Assembly (NCBI GenBank): GCA_030526515.1
Contig: JAUNCQ010000005.1
Span: 1-52,352 of the forward strand
Direction of reading: 5' to 3'
DNA length: 52,352 bases
DNA from: Coriobacteriia bacterium
Lineage (GTDB): Bacteria > Actinomycetota > Coriobacteriia > Coriobacteriales > Eggerthellaceae
Made by a program: the position numbers and the translations under genes. Below, piece after piece: positions 16,008 through 26,115 of the stretch (position 1 is the stretch's first letter; every line of letters starts with the position of its first letter). Under the pieces are notes generated by a model that was not told the DNA's origin, did not search any database, and worked only from the letters and a program-made list of their open reading frames with translations.

Positions 16008-17354
16008 ATGTCTATGCATAACAGCATTGGCGCCGAAGCGGCCTGCACCCAGCAGGTCGCTTTCGTCACCCTGGGTTGCGCCAAGAACGAAGTGGATACC
16101 GCTCGCATGAAGAGGGCCCTGCGCGCCGCCGGCTATACGGTGGGCGAAGACCCCGAGCAGGCTCAGTGCGTGGTCGTGAACACCTGCTCCTTCATCCAGG
16201 ACGCCACCGAGGAAAGCCTGGACACCATCTTCGAGCTGGCCCAGCTTCCCAGCATGAGGGAGAACGGCGCCAAGATCATCGCCGCCGGCTGCATGCCGGC
16301 CCGCTACGGCAACGACCTCCAGGACGAGCTGACCGAGGCCCAGGCCTTCGTGCCCTGCTCCAAGGAGGACGACATTGCCGCCGTGGTCGCGTCCCTGATC
16401 GGCCCGGGTGCTGCCGTGGGCACTCCCAACGCCGTCGAGCTGGGAGCCCATGACTACGAGCCCACCGCCGGCCCCTTCAGCACCTACGTGAAGATCTCCG
16501 ACGGCTGCGACCGGTTCTGCTCCTACTGCACCATCCCGTACATCCGCGGCCGCTACCACAGCTTCGACTTTGCCACCGTTCAGGGCGAAGTCCGCTCTGC
16601 GGTCGAGGCCGGCGTGCGCGAGGTCATCCTGATTGCCCAGGACACGGGCCGCTGGGGCGCCGACTTCGACGAGCCCCGCAGCCTTGCCTGGCTCATGGGC
16701 ACCCTTGCCGAGGAGTTCCCGCAGACCTGGTTCCGCGTCATGTACGTGCAGCCGGAGGGCATCACCGATGAGCTGCTGACCGTCATGCGCGACCATGCCA
16801 ACATCTGCCGCTACCTGGACATTCCGCTGCAGCACGTCAACGGCAAGGTCCTGAAGGACATGAACCGCACCGGCGACCGCGCGTATTTCGACCAGGTCTG
16901 CGCCCACGTGCGCCAGATGGTGCCCGGCATCACCCTGCGCACCACGCTCATTGCGGGCTTCCCGGGCGAAACCGACGACCAGTTCGAGGAGCTCTGCGAC
17001 TTCGTGGAGGAATGCGACTTCGATTACATCGGCGTGTTCCCGTACTCTCAGGAGGAGGGCACCCGTGCGGCCTCCATGCCCGATCAGCTTTCGCCCGAGG
17101 AAAAGCAGGACCGCGCACAGCGCGTACGCGACCTCGCAGACGCCGTTTGCACGGCTCGTGTTGCAGAACGGGCAGGTCAGCGTGTTACCGTACTGATTGA
17201 GGGTTTGGAAGAAGACGGCCAGCTGTACGGCCGCGCCATGAGCCAGGCCCCCGAAGTGGACGGTTGCACCTACGTCAACGGCGGAAACCCGGGCGACGTG
17301 GTGGAGGTGACCGTCACCGACACGCTGTTCTACGAAATGGAGGGCGAGCTCTGA
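16008..17354 (+). CDS. rimO: Ribosomal protein uS12 methylthiotransferase RimO
   Basis: RimO (448 residues) is a radical-SAM enzyme that methylthiolates Asp88/89 of ribosomal protein uS12. Order of domains: N-terminal UPF0004 with the three cluster-binding cysteines (TLGCAKNEVDT, NTCSFIQDA, AGCMPARY), the radical SAM motif CDRFCSYC (CxxxCxxC) and a C-terminal TRAM domain (VTVLIEGLEEDGQLYGRA). The LGCAKN-VD and SFI-DA-EES wording separates it from the MiaB found at 23.8 kb. I use the ATG at 16008; a second in-frame ATG is 6 nt later. Its TGA overlaps the ATG of the next gene, so the two are translationally coupled. Confidence 0.95.
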   Translation: MSMHNSIGAEAACTQQVAFVTLGCAKNEVDTARMKRALRAAGYTVGEDPEQAQCVVVNTCSFIQDATEESLDTIFELAQLPSMRENGAKIIAAGCMPARYGNDLQDELTEAQAFVPCSKEDDIAAVVASLIGPGAAVGTPNAVELGAHDYEPTAGPFSTYVKISDGCDRFCSYCTIPYIRGRYHSFDFATVQGEVRSAVEAGVREVILIAQDTGRWGADFDEPRSLAWLMGTLAEEFPQTWFRVMYVQPEGITDELLTVMRDHANICRYLDIPLQHVNGKVLKDMNRTGDRAYFDQVCAHVRQMVPGITLRTTLIAGFPGETDDQFEELCDFVEECDFDYIGVFPYSQEEGTRAASMPDQLSPEEKQDRAQRVRDLADAVCTARVAERAGQRVTVLIEGLEEDGQLYGRAMSQAPEVDGCTYVNGGNPGDVVEVTVTDTLFYEMEGEL

Positions 17355-18442
17355 TGAGCAGCCAAAACGACAAGACGACCGTATGGACCCCGGCCAACGT
17401 GGTGACGGTGGTACGCATTGCCGGCGTGCCGCTGTTCGTGGCGGCGTTCCTGGCACCGTGGCCCGCCTGGCTTCCCGGCGGCCATGAGATCGCCTGGGCG
17501 CAGCCCTGGGTGGCCGCCGCGCTGTTCGCCGTTCTGGCGGCAACCGACGGCGTTGACGGATACCTGGCACGCAGCCGCAACGAGGTCACCGACTTCGGCA
17601 AGTTCGTGGACCCGCTGGCAGACAAGATTCTGGTGGCGGCTGCGCTGCTTGCCCTGACGGAGCTTCAGATCCTGCCCTCGTGGGTCGCTCTGGTCATCTT
17701 GGTGCGCGAGTTCATCGTCTCCGGCCTGCGCATGATCGCCGCAGCTCAGGGCGCCGTGGTGGCAGCCAGCTGGTACGGCAAGGCTAAGACCTGCTTCCAG
17801 ATCGCGGCCATCCTCATGTTCATCCTGAAGGATGCCATCATGCCCGACTCCCAGCTGCTGTTCCTGGGCAGCTGGCTGGTCATGCTGATCGCGCTGGCGC
17901 TGACCATCGTGTCCATGGTGGACTACTTCATGAAGTGCCGCGGCTTCCTGGGTCTGGGCCCCAAGCCCGAGCCCGAGCCGACCCTGGCGGAGCAGGTGGT
18001 TGCCGCTGCCAAGGACGCCAACGTGACGCTGGGCACGGCCGAAAGCCTGACCGGCGGCCTGATCAGCGCCGAGCTGACCAGCGTTCCCGGCAGCTCAGCC
18101 GTGGTGCGCGGCGGCGTGACCTCCTACGCCATTGACGTGAAGGAGAACCTCTTGGGCGTCAGCGGCGACGTGCTGGAGTCCCAGGGCGCCGTGGACCAGG
18201 ACGTGGTCCTGCAAATGGCACAGGGCGCAGCCGAAAAGCTCCGCGCCGACCTGGTGGTCGCCGTGTCCGGCATTGCCGGCCCCGGTGGCGCCGAGCCGGA
18301 CAAGCCGGTGGGCACCGTCTGGATGGGCTGGTGGTTCAAGGGCCAGTCCGGCGCCGAGCGCCTGCAGCTGAAGGGCGACCGCGATAAGATTCGCCAGCAG
18401 ACGGCGCACGCGGCCCTGAAGAAGATGAAGGACCTGCTGTAG
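17354..18442 (+). CDS. Fusion of PgsA (phosphatidylglycerophosphate synthase) and CinA C-terminal domain (NMN amidase)
   Basis: One unbroken frame of 362 residues holds two enzymes. Residues about 1-195 are a CDP-alcohol phosphatidyltransferase with the full motif DG-x2-AR-x8-G-x3-D-x3-D ([11 protein letters not shown] to FVDPLADK) and several membrane segments; this should make phosphatidylglycerophosphate. After a short GPKPEPEP linker (about residue 200) comes the CinA C-terminal domain (PncC) with [24 protein letters not shown] and VSGIAGPGG, which deamidates nicotinamide mononucleotide. In related genomes pgsA and cinA are usually adjacent separate genes before recA. The ATG overlaps the rimO stop (ATGA). 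No stop or shift lies in the linker, so the fusion looks real. Confidence 0.9.
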   Translation: MSSQNDKTTVWTPANVVTVVRIAGVPLFVAAFLAPWPAWLPGGHEIAWAQPWVAAALFAVLAATDGVDGYLARSRNEVTDFGKFVDPLADKILVAAALLALTELQILPSWVALVILVREFIVSGLRMIAAAQGAVVAASWYGKAKTCFQIAAILMFILKDAIMPDSQLLFLGSWLVMLIALALTIVSMVDYFMKCRGFLGLGPKPEPEPTLAEQVVAAAKDANVTLGTAESLTGGLISAELTSVPGSSAVVRGGVTSYAIDVKENLLGVSGDVLESQGAVDQDVVLQMAQGAAEKLRADLVVAVSGIAGPGGAEPDKPVGTVWMGWWFKGQSGAERLQLKGDRDKIRQQTAHAALKKMKDLL

Positions 18443-18472
18443 CGAGCGCCACGGGACTCAGATACCGCTTCG

Positions 18473-18507
18473 AGGCGGGCGAAGGCCAAGCTGGTTTTCG
18501 CCCGCCT
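18473..18507 (+). terminator. Terminator after pgsA-cinA
   Basis: AGGCGGGCGAA (18473-18483) pairs perfectly with TTCGCCCGCCT (18497-18507), 13-nt loop, followed by TTGATTT. Both arms are built on the GGGCGAA motif. Confidence 0.85.
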
Positions 18508-18659
18508 TTGATTTGGAACGAACTCAGGTCAGGGCGAAACGAATCGGAATCCGTTCAGAATCCGGTTCAGATCGCACCGAATGCGCATCAGGGGCAGGAG
18601 AGGGATTCCATAGAGCCGCTCCAGAGGGAGCCCAGATCCGAGTGGCAAAATGCCACTAT

Positions 18660-18700
18660 CGAACAAATGTCTTGACGCGCAAACATTTGTTCGAGATAAT
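18660..18700 (+). promoter_or_regulatory. recA promoter with LexA boxes
   Basis: TTGACG (18672-18677), 17-bp spacer, GATAAT (18695-18700). The spacer contains CAAACATTTGTTCG (18680-18693), the exact reverse complement of CGAACAAATGTTTG found beside lexA. A second half-site CGAACAAATGT (18660-18670) abuts the -35. LexA bound here would block RNA polymerase directly. Confidence 0.9.
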
Positions 18701-18740
18701 ACGAACAACACACAAGCAGCTCAATCGAGAAGGTGGGGGA

Positions 18741-19799
<1,059 letters not shown>

Positions 19800-19800
19800 C

Positions 19801-20433
19801 ATGGCCGCTTCCAAGCAGCAGACCATTTCCGAGCTGCGCCGTCAGATGAAGAGCATCGAGTCTGGCGGCGCAGCCGTCTTTCAGGAGCCGGTCCGCCCGC
19901 AGTGGGAGAACTGCGCCTGCGAAGACCCCGACGGCGAGTTTGACGCACGACGCGCAATGGACCCCTTCGATTTGGACGAGCAGCAGCGTGCCTTCGCGCG
20001 CATCGAGAGCCTGTTCATGCATCGGGACCGCAGCGAGCATGAGATGCGCACGCGTCTTGCCCAGGAGGATTTCACCCTAGACGCCATCGATCATGCGGTG
20101 GGGAAGGCCAAGCGATGCGGTTTGATCGACGACGCCCGGTTTGCCGACGCGTTCATTCGCGCACGTATTCGTTCTGGCAAGGGAAACTGCGCCATCGAGC
20201 ACGACCTGCGCCAGAGGGGAGTGGAGCCGTCGTCCCTGCCGGACTGGCCCTACCAGTATCAGGAAACCTCTCGCGAAAGACAGGTCGAGCGTGCGTTTGC
20301 CCTGTTGGAGCGCCAACCTCCCCGGTCAAAGAACCCTCTGCGCTCGGCCTATCAGAAGCTGGTGCGCAAGGGGTACTCGAGTTCCGTGGCCAACGAGGTC
20401 GCCCAGCGATGGTTCCGCTCCAATTTCGACTAA
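19801..20433 (+). CDS. recX: RecA modulator RecX
   Basis: RecX (210 residues) caps and limits RecA filaments. The three-helix repeats are recognisable: RSEHEMRTRLAQEDFTLDAID, then CGLIDDARFADAFIRARIRSGKGN, and YQKLVRKGYSSSVANEV near the end. The first 70 residues (E/D-rich) are not conserved in the family. The ATG directly follows the recA stop with one base between, so translation is coupled to recA and SOS control is shared. Confidence 0.88.
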   Translation: MAASKQQTISELRRQMKSIESGGAAVFQEPVRPQWENCACEDPDGEFDARRAMDPFDLDEQQRAFARIESLFMHRDRSEHEMRTRLAQEDFTLDAIDHAVGKAKRCGLIDDARFADAFIRARIRSGKGNCAIEHDLRQRGVEPSSLPDWPYQYQETSRERQVERAFALLERQPPRSKNPLRSAYQKLVRKGYSSSVANEVAQRWFRSNFD

Positions 20434-20609
20434 CTTTGTCACACAGTCCCTCTATTTAGGTTAGAATAAACAGCACGTGAGTATTCGTACCCGATTGGGT
20501 ATTTTGTTATAGATACAAATCAAGACAATCTCTTTCGAGTAGTTCGTATGCTCATGCCTGGCTATTGCCTGGCATTTTATATGTCATAACCCGTTTGGAA
20601 GGAGAACGA

Positions 20610-22142
20610 ATGACCGAAGTCATCATGGTCGTAGTCGGCGCAGTCGTCGGCATCGTTCTCGGCATCGTCGCAGCTCGCTTCATCGGCAACTCTTCCACCA
20701 AGAAGGCAGCCGAGGAGGCTCGAAACACCATCGATGAGGCAAAGCGCACGGCCGAGACCCTGAAGAAGGAAGCCCTGCTCGAGGCAAAGGACGAGGTCCT
20801 GAAGATCCGTCACGACGCCGAGGTCGAGAACAAGGAGCGCATGCGCGAAGTTCGCGCAGCCGAGAACCGCGTCTCCCAGCGCGAGGAGTCCCTGGACCGT
20901 CGCGTGGAGACCCTGGACAAGCGCGAGCATCAGATTTCCTCCCTGCAGGGCCAGCTGGACAAGCGCGAGCGCGAGCTCGACGCTGCCGAGGCTGAGATCG
21001 GCGAGCGCCTGGAAGAGGTCGCCGGCATGACCTCCGAGGAGGCCAAGGAGGAGCTGCTGGAAGCCCTGCGTGACGAGGTGACCCACGAGTCCGCCGCCAT
21101 CATCCGCGACGCCGAGGCACGTGCCAAGGCAGAGGCTGACAAGAAGTCCCGCGAGATCCTGGGCCTGGCCATCCAGCGCGTTGCCGCTGATCACTCCGCC
21201 GAGAGCACCGTCTCCACCATCAGCATCCCGTCTGACGACCTGAAGGGCCGCATCATCGGTCGCGAGGGCCGCAACATCCGCTCCTTCGAGCAGATCACCG
21301 GCACCAACCTGATCATCGACGACACGCCCGAGTGCGTCACCATCTCCTGCTTCGACCCGGTCCGCCGCGAGATCGGCCGCGTCACCATGGAGAACCTGAT
21401 CTCCGACGGCCGCATCCATCCGGCACGCATCGAGGAGATGTTCGCCAAGGCCACCAACTTCGTGGAGCAGCGCGTCATGGAGGCAGGCGAGCAGGCCTCC
21501 TTCGACACCGGAATCCATGACCTGCATCCGGAGATCGTCCGCACCATCGGCCGTCTGCGCTACCGCACCTCCTATGGCCAGAACGTCCTGAACCACTCCC
21601 TGGAGGTCGCCTACCTGTCCGGTGTCATGGCCGCAGAGCTGGGCCTGGACCCGGTTCGCGCAAAGCGCGCCGGCCTGCTGCATGACCTGGGCAAGGCCAT
21701 CGACCACGAGATCGACGGCTCCCATGCCGTCATCGGCGCCGACCTTGCTCGTCGTTTCGGCGAAAAGGCCGATATCGTCCACGCCATCGAGGCTCATCAC
21801 AACGACGTCGAGCCCAACAGCGTCCTGGACGTGCTGGTGCAGGCTGCTGACGCCGTGTCCGCCGCCCGCCCCGGTGCACGCAAGGAAACCCTGGACGCCT
21901 ACATCAAGCGTCTTGAGAAGTTCGAGGAGATCGCCAACTCCCACGAGGGCGTTTCCCAGACCTACGCTATCCAGGCTGGTCGCGAGGTTCGCGTCATGGT
22001 CGAGCCCGAGGTCGTCGATGAGGCCGCAGCCGTTGTGCTGGCTCACGACATCGCTCACCAGATCGAGAACGAGATGCAGTACCCCGGCCAGGTCAAGGTC
22101 GTGGTCATCCGCGAGAGCCGCGCCGTCGACTACGCGAAGTAG
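20610..22142 (+). CDS. rny: Ribonuclease Y
   Basis: RNase Y (510 residues) is the membrane-bound endonuclease that starts mRNA decay in many Gram-positives. Residues 1-25 are a membrane anchor ([21 protein letters not shown]), about 30-190 a long charged coiled coil, about 200-265 a KH domain ([21 protein letters not shown]) and about 320-430 an HD domain with [21 protein letters not shown] precedes the ATG at 20610; a start in the upstream open frame lacks such a site. The 176-bp gap before it holds a small TACCC/GGGTA hairpin and a TAGAAT without a well-spaced -35, so its promoter is unclear. The next gene starts 10 bp after the stop. Confidence 0.96.
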   Translation: MTEVIMVVVGAVVGIVLGIVAARFIGNSSTKKAAEEARNTIDEAKRTAETLKKEALLEAKDEVLKIRHDAEVENKERMREVRAAENRVSQREESLDRRVETLDKREHQISSLQGQLDKRERELDAAEAEIGERLEEVAGMTSEEAKEELLEALRDEVTHESAAIIRDAEARAKAEADKKSREILGLAIQRVAADHSAESTVSTISIPSDDLKGRIIGREGRNIRSFEQITGTNLIIDDTPECVTISCFDPVRREIGRVTMENLISDGRIHPARIEEMFAKATNFVEQRVMEAGEQASFDTGIHDLHPEIVRTIGRLRYRTSYGQNVLNHSLEVAYLSGVMAAELGLDPVRAKRAGLLHDLGKAIDHEIDGSHAVIGADLARRFGEKADIVHAIEAHHNDVEPNSVLDVLVQAADAVSAARPGARKETLDAYIKRLEKFEEIANSHEGVSQTYAIQAGREVRVMVEPEVVDEAAAVVLAHDIAHQIENEMQYPGQVKVVVIRESRAVDYAK

Positions 22143-22151
22143 CACCTCTGC

Positions 22152-23228
22152 ATGAACCAGCTGACTTCCTTCTTGGATGAGGTTGCAACCGAAAGCCATC
22201 TCCGAGTCGAAACCGACCTCGGGGATGGCTTCGTTCGTCTGCGCACCGATGAAGCCGAGCGCAGGCAGGCTGCCCATGACATCCGTACCAACGAAGACAT
22301 GATCATCGAGCTGCTGCGCAACTCCCGCGACGCCCACGCCCGCAACATCTTCCTGGCCTTCGCCAAATCCGGGGACGATAGGGTAGTGGTGGTCGTCGAC
22401 GACGGCGACGGCATCCCCGCCCACATGCACGAGCGGGTCTTCGAGCCTCGCGTCACGTCCAAGCTGGACAGCATGCACTTGGACAAGTGGGGCATCCACG
22501 GCCGCGGCATGGCCCTGTACGCCGTCAAGGTGAACGCGCGGGAGTCCCGCATCTGCTGCTCCGCCCCGGGGAAGGGCTGCAGCCTGTACGCCCGCACGAA
22601 TCCGGACAAGGTGGTCGAGAAGGCAGACCAGTCCACATTCCCCACCTTCATCCTGAAGGACGGCGGCAAGGTGACCGTCAAGGGCCCGAAGAACATCCTG
22701 CGCACCGCCTGCGAGTTCGCCCTGGAGCACCGCAGCTCGGTTTCGCTGTACGTAGGCTCCATCTCCCAGATCGCCGCAACGCTGTACGAGTTCGGCTGCG
22801 CCACCATCTCCTCGGTTGAGCGCGCATTCGGCGACGGTCGCCAGGACTCCGCCGTGGTCAAGCGGCTGGCTTTCGCCCGTGACTGCCAGGAGTTCGCCCA
22901 GATCGCCCACGAGCTGGGCCTGGACATGTCCGAGCGCTCCGCCCGCCGCATCATGGACGGGGAGGTCCGTCCCGCGCCCGAGATCAAGGAGCTCATCACC
23001 TTCGTCGACCAGCGCGAGCAGGCTGCCGCACCCGCCAAGACGCCGCGGAAGCGCACGTCTGGCGGCATCCGTTTCGCCCCAGAGGACCTGTCCCGTTTCA
23101 AGGACACCGTGGCCCGGGCCTACGCCGAGCTGGCAGATGCCTACTATCTGGAGTCGGACCCACATATTGTGGTTCAAAAGCGCTCGGACGCACTACATAT
23201 ATCGATTCCGCTGTACCCGAATTCCTAA
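22152..23228 (+). CDS. Orphan HATPase (GHKL) protein between rny and spoVS
   Basis: A 358-residue soluble protein with a complete GHKL ATP-binding fold: N-box IELLRNSRDA (residues 52-61), G1 DDGDGIP (83-89), a kinase-type FEPRVTSK (98-105), and G2 HGRGMALYAV (116-125). There is no membrane segment, no HisKA dimerisation/phospho-accepting helix and no receiver domain, so it is not an ordinary sensor kinase. The C-terminal 150 residues (including HELGLDMSERSARRIMDGEV and a basic stretch PAKTPRKR) are not recognised; part may be helix-turn-helix-like. It starts 10 bp after rny. In Bacillus the corresponding place between rny and spoVS is held by the phosphodiesterase gene ymdB. Possible roles are an RNA-decay partner, a stress-related kinase or a MORC/MutL-like clamp; none is shown. 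Confidence 0.75.
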   Translation: MNQLTSFLDEVATESHLRVETDLGDGFVRLRTDEAERRQAAHDIRTNEDMIIELLRNSRDAHARNIFLAFAKSGDDRVVVVVDDGDGIPAHMHERVFEPRVTSKLDSMHLDKWGIHGRGMALYAVKVNARESRICCSAPGKGCSLYARTNPDKVVEKADQSTFPTFILKDGGKVTVKGPKNILRTACEFALEHRSSVSLYVGSISQIAATLYEFGCATISSVERAFGDGRQDSAVVKRLAFARDCQEFAQIAHELGLDMSERSARRIMDGEVRPAPEIKELITFVDQREQAAAPAKTPRKRTSGGIRFAPEDLSRFKDTVARAYAELADAYYLESDPHIVVQKRSDALHISIPLYPNS

Positions 23229-23256
23229 ATAGGGGAGTCGAAGCAGCGCTTTATCC

Positions 23257-23285
23257 TTGCGCGACATAATGCGAACAGATACAAT
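23257..23285 (+). promoter_or_regulatory. Likely spoVS promoter
   Basis: TTGCGC (23257-23262), 17-bp spacer, TACAAT (23280-23285), in the 142-bp gap between the HATPase gene and spoVS. The spacer includes CGAACAGAT, which resembles half a LexA box but lacks the second half. Confidence 0.55.
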
Positions 23286-23370
23286 CTCCAGACAGCACAC
23301 AAAATCGTCACACACCAAAACGAACGACTAACACCGCTGAAACAACGCACTATCAAGAAAAGGAAAACAC

Positions 23371-23721
23371 GTGTCCTCAACCGTAGAAGCCTCGGCAGGC
23401 ATCGGCTGCCTGAAGGTATCTTCCAAGTCTTCTCCCGCCTCCGTCGCCGGCGCAATCGCTGGCATGATCAAGGACGGAGCCCTCGTTGAAATCCAGGCTG
23501 TTGGAGCCGGCGCCGTCAACCAGGCCGTCAAGGCAATCGCCATCTCCCGCGGCTTCCTTTCGCCCGTAGGCATCGAGATCGCCTGCATTCCGTCCTTCGC
23601 AGACATCGTCATCGACGGCGAGTACCGCACCGCGATCCGCTTCGCGGTCGAGCCCCGCTACATGCGCGGCGTGCCTCAGGAGTACGCGGGCGAAAGCGAC
23701 GTCTCTTATTCTTTCGAGTAG
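23371..23721 (+). CDS. spoVS: SpoVS-related (Alba-like) nucleic-acid-binding protein
   Basis: A 116-residue protein whose first 86 residues match SpoVS: LKVSSKSSPASVAGAIAG, IQAVGAGAVNQAVKAIAISRGF and the IEIACIPSFADIVIDGEYRTAIRFAVEPR end. SpoVS belongs to the Alba superfamily and acts in Bacillus sporulation, yet it occurs in many non-sporulating bacteria, presumably as an RNA or DNA binder. The protein is longer than usual: about 20 extra C-terminal residues (YAGESDVSYSFE) are not part of the family. Start is GTG with AAAAGGAAAA upstream. It lies between the HATPase gene and miaB, as in Firmicutes rny-spoVS-miaB neighbourhoods. Confidence 0.9.
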   Translation: MSSTVEASAGIGCLKVSSKSSPASVAGAIAGMIKDGALVEIQAVGAGAVNQAVKAIAISRGFLSPVGIEIACIPSFADIVIDGEYRTAIRFAVEPRYMRGVPQEYAGESDVSYSFE

Positions 23722-23770
23722 TATTCCGGCGCAACTGCGCCATCGAACCACCAGGAGTTGAATTCTGTCC

Positions 23771-25126
23771 ATGACCCATGCCCTCAATGACCTTGCATAC
23801 CATGTAATCGTTTTCGGCTGCCAGATGAACAAGCATGACTCGGAACGAGCTTCTGGCATGCTCGAGGCGTTGGGAGCCTACTCCGTGGACAGCGTCGAGG
23901 CCGCTGACGTCGTGGTCTTCATGACCTGCTGCGTCCGCGAGGCCGCTGACGTGCGCCTGTACGGCCAGGTTGCCAGCATGAAGAACATCCCGCTGCGCGA
24001 GGGCACGCCCCTGAGCAAGCGCATCGTTGCCGTGGGAGGTTGCATCGGCCAGCGCGACGGCCAGGAGCTGGTAGACAAGATGCCGCACCTGGACGTGGTG
24101 TTCGGCACCCACAACCTGGCATCCCTGCCCACGCTGCTGACCGAGGCCGTTCAGAAGGGCGGCCACAGGGTCCAGGTCCTGGAAAGCTCCACCGAGTTCC
24201 CCACGGACCTGCCCACCCAGCGCGAGCACGAATGGGCCGCATGGCTGCCGATCACCATCGGCTGCAACAACTTCTGCTCTTACTGCATTGTCCCGTACGT
24301 CCGCGGTCGAGAGAAGTCCCGTACCATCGAGGACATCACCGAAGAGGCGCAGCGCTACGTGGACGCAGGCGTGACCGAGATCACCCTGCTGGGCCAGAAC
24401 GTCAACTCCTACGGCCGTGACCTGTACGGGGAGCCCCGTTTCGCCCAGATCCTGAAGGCCGTGGCAGGTACCGGCGTCAAGCGCCTGCGCTTTGCCACCA
24501 GCCATCCCAAGGACCTGAGCGACGAGGTCATTGCCCTGTTCGGCGAGCTGCCGTGCCTCATGCCCGCCCTGCACCTGCCGGTCCAGTCGGGCTCCAACCG
24601 CATCCTGAAGGAGATGAACCGCCGCTACACCCGCGAGCACTATCTGGAGCTCATCCGCAAGGTGCGCGAGGTCCGTCCCGACATCGCCCTTTCCACGGAC
24701 ATCATCGTGGGCTTCCCGGGCGAAACCGAGGAGGACTTCCAGCAGACCTATGACCTGGTGAAGGAAGTGGGCTACGGCCAGGTGTTCACGTTCATCTACT
24801 CCAAGCGCGAGGGCACTCCCGCCGCCAAGATGGAAGACGATACGCCCCGCGAGGTCATCCAGGAGCGCTTCGACCGCCTGGTCGAGCTGGTCCAGGCCCA
24901 GGCCTACGAGCAGAACCAGAAGGACGCCGACGCTACCGTGGAGGTCCTGGTCGAGGGCACGTCCAAGCGCGACGCGAACCTGCTGGTGGGCAAGAGCCCC
25001 AAGAACCAGACCGTTCACGCGCCGATCCCCGAGGGCCGCACCATCGACGAGCTGGCGGGCACCTACGTCAGCGTCAAGGTGGACACCGCTCGCACCTGGT
25101 ATCTTTCCGGCACCGTGGTCGACTAG
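23771..25126 (+). CDS. miaB: tRNA-2-methylthio-N6-dimethylallyladenosine synthase MiaB
   Basis: MiaB (451 residues) adds the methylthio group to i6A37 of tRNA. The N-terminal half has the cluster cysteines (FGCQMNKHDSE, TCCVRE, GGCIGQRDG), the radical SAM motif is CNNFCSYC and the TRAM domain is at the end (VEVLVEGTSKRD). FGCQMN and VREAAD distinguish it from RimO. The Shine-Dalgarno AGGAG is 13-14 nt before the ATG, longer than usual, so initiation may be weak or use another codon. miaA follows after 3 bp, giving the two steps of ms2i6A synthesis in one operon. Confidence 0.95.
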   Translation: MTHALNDLAYHVIVFGCQMNKHDSERASGMLEALGAYSVDSVEAADVVVFMTCCVREAADVRLYGQVASMKNIPLREGTPLSKRIVAVGGCIGQRDGQELVDKMPHLDVVFGTHNLASLPTLLTEAVQKGGHRVQVLESSTEFPTDLPTQREHEWAAWLPITIGCNNFCSYCIVPYVRGREKSRTIEDITEEAQRYVDAGVTEITLLGQNVNSYGRDLYGEPRFAQILKAVAGTGVKRLRFATSHPKDLSDEVIALFGELPCLMPALHLPVQSGSNRILKEMNRRYTREHYLELIRKVREVRPDIALSTDIIVGFPGETEEDFQQTYDLVKEVGYGQVFTFIYSKREGTPAAKMEDDTPREVIQERFDRLVELVQAQAYEQNQKDADATVEVLVEGTSKRDANLLVGKSPKNQTVHAPIPEGRTIDELAGTYVSVKVDTARTWYLSGTVVD

Positions 25127-25129
25127 GCC

Positions 25130-26095
25130 ATGGACGCCGTCATGCACAGCCAGGTGCTCCCCACCCCCGTCGTGTGCGTGGTGGGCGCCACCGCATCCGG
25201 CAAGACCGACCTTGCCGTTGACCTGGGCATTGCCCTGGGCGGCCAGGTGGTCAGCGCAGACTCCATGCAGGTGTACCGCGGAATGGACATCGGTACCGGC
25301 AAGCTGCCCGTGGCCGACCGGCGCGTGACCCACTACGGCTTCGACCTGGTGGACCCCGGCGAGCCCTATTCGGCGGCCCTGTTCCAGCCCTATGCCCGCG
25401 AGTGCTTCCAGCGCATCTGCGACCAGGGACAGGTGCCCATCCTGTGCGGCGGCACCGGATTCTACGTGCGCGCCGCCATTGACGACTACGAGTTCCCGGC
25501 AGGGGAGCAGGTGGGCAATCCCGTGCGCGACCAGTGGACCGCCTTCGAGCAGGAGCACGGCGCCCATGCGCTGTGGCTGGAGCTGCAGCAGCGGGACCCC
25601 CGCAGCGCCGCCGTCATCCACGAGAACAACGTCAAGCGCGTGATCCGCGCCTTCGAGATGCTGGCGGAAGGCGCCTGCTACGCCGACCAGCTGGAGGCCC
25701 TGCAGGCGATTCCCCAGGCGCTGCCCGCGGTGTTCGTGGGCCTGGAATGGGATCGCGAGAAGCTGTACCAGCGCATCAACCTGCGCGTGGACCGCATGAT
25801 CGAGTCCGGCTTGGTAGCCGAGGTCCAGGGCCTGCTTGACCAAGGCTTCCGCCAAGGCATCACCGCTCCCCAGGCCATCGGCTACAAGGAGATCGTGGCC
25901 TACCTGGACGGGGAGTGTTCCCTGGACGAGGCGGCCGAGCAGATCAAGATGGCCACGCGCCGCTACGCCAAGCGCCAGGGCACGTGGTTTCGCAAGGACA
26001 AGCGCATCACCTGGCTGCGTCCGGAGGGCAAGGACCCCCAGGAGCTGCTGCAGGAGGCGCTTGACGTCATAGAGCCGGCGTTGGGCCGGCGGTAA
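25130..26095 (+). CDS. miaA: tRNA dimethylallyltransferase MiaA
   Basis: MiaA (321 residues) transfers the dimethylallyl group to A37 of tRNAs that read codons starting with U. The P-loop GATASGKTDLAV, SADSMQVYRGMDIGTGKLP, CGGTGFYVRA and the C-terminal IKMATRRYAKRQGTWFRKD block are all present, and the length is standard. A second in-frame ATG at 25142 is an alternative start. The substrate-providing partner of MiaB lies directly upstream; hflX follows 20 bp later, an order also known from other bacteria. Confidence 0.96.
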   Translation: MDAVMHSQVLPTPVVCVVGATASGKTDLAVDLGIALGGQVVSADSMQVYRGMDIGTGKLPVADRRVTHYGFDLVDPGEPYSAALFQPYARECFQRICDQGQVPILCGGTGFYVRAAIDDYEFPAGEQVGNPVRDQWTAFEQEHGAHALWLELQQRDPRSAAVIHENNVKRVIRAFEMLAEGACYADQLEALQAIPQALPAVFVGLEWDREKLYQRINLRVDRMIESGLVAEVQGLLDQGFRQGITAPQAIGYKEIVAYLDGECSLDEAAEQIKMATRRYAKRQGTWFRKDKRITWLRPEGKDPQELLQEALDVIEPALGRR

Positions 26096-26115
26096 CGCAA
26101 GAAGAAAGGTAGAGC

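Larger units (their letters stand above)
18443..18740 (+). other. pgsA-cinA to recA intergenic region
   Basis: No gene is seen in these 298 bp. It holds the terminator at 18473-18507, a GGGCGAAA copy (18532-18539), a GGAACGAACTCAGG string resembling the palindrome-array units at 0.7-1.3 kb, a short direct repeat (AATCCGTTCAG, AATCCGGTTCAG), a small hairpin GTGGCA-AAA-TGCCAC (18642-18656), and the SOS-controlled recA promoter (18660-18700). Confidence 0.7.

Noticed and set aside
18540-18600. tRNA-like GGTTCA string
   Set aside because: No acceptor stem, D-arm or anticodon arm can be drawn around it.
20577-23177. 866-codon antisense open frame opposite rny and the HATPase gene
   Set aside because: Low-complexity composition, spans two real genes on the other strand and has no start signal.
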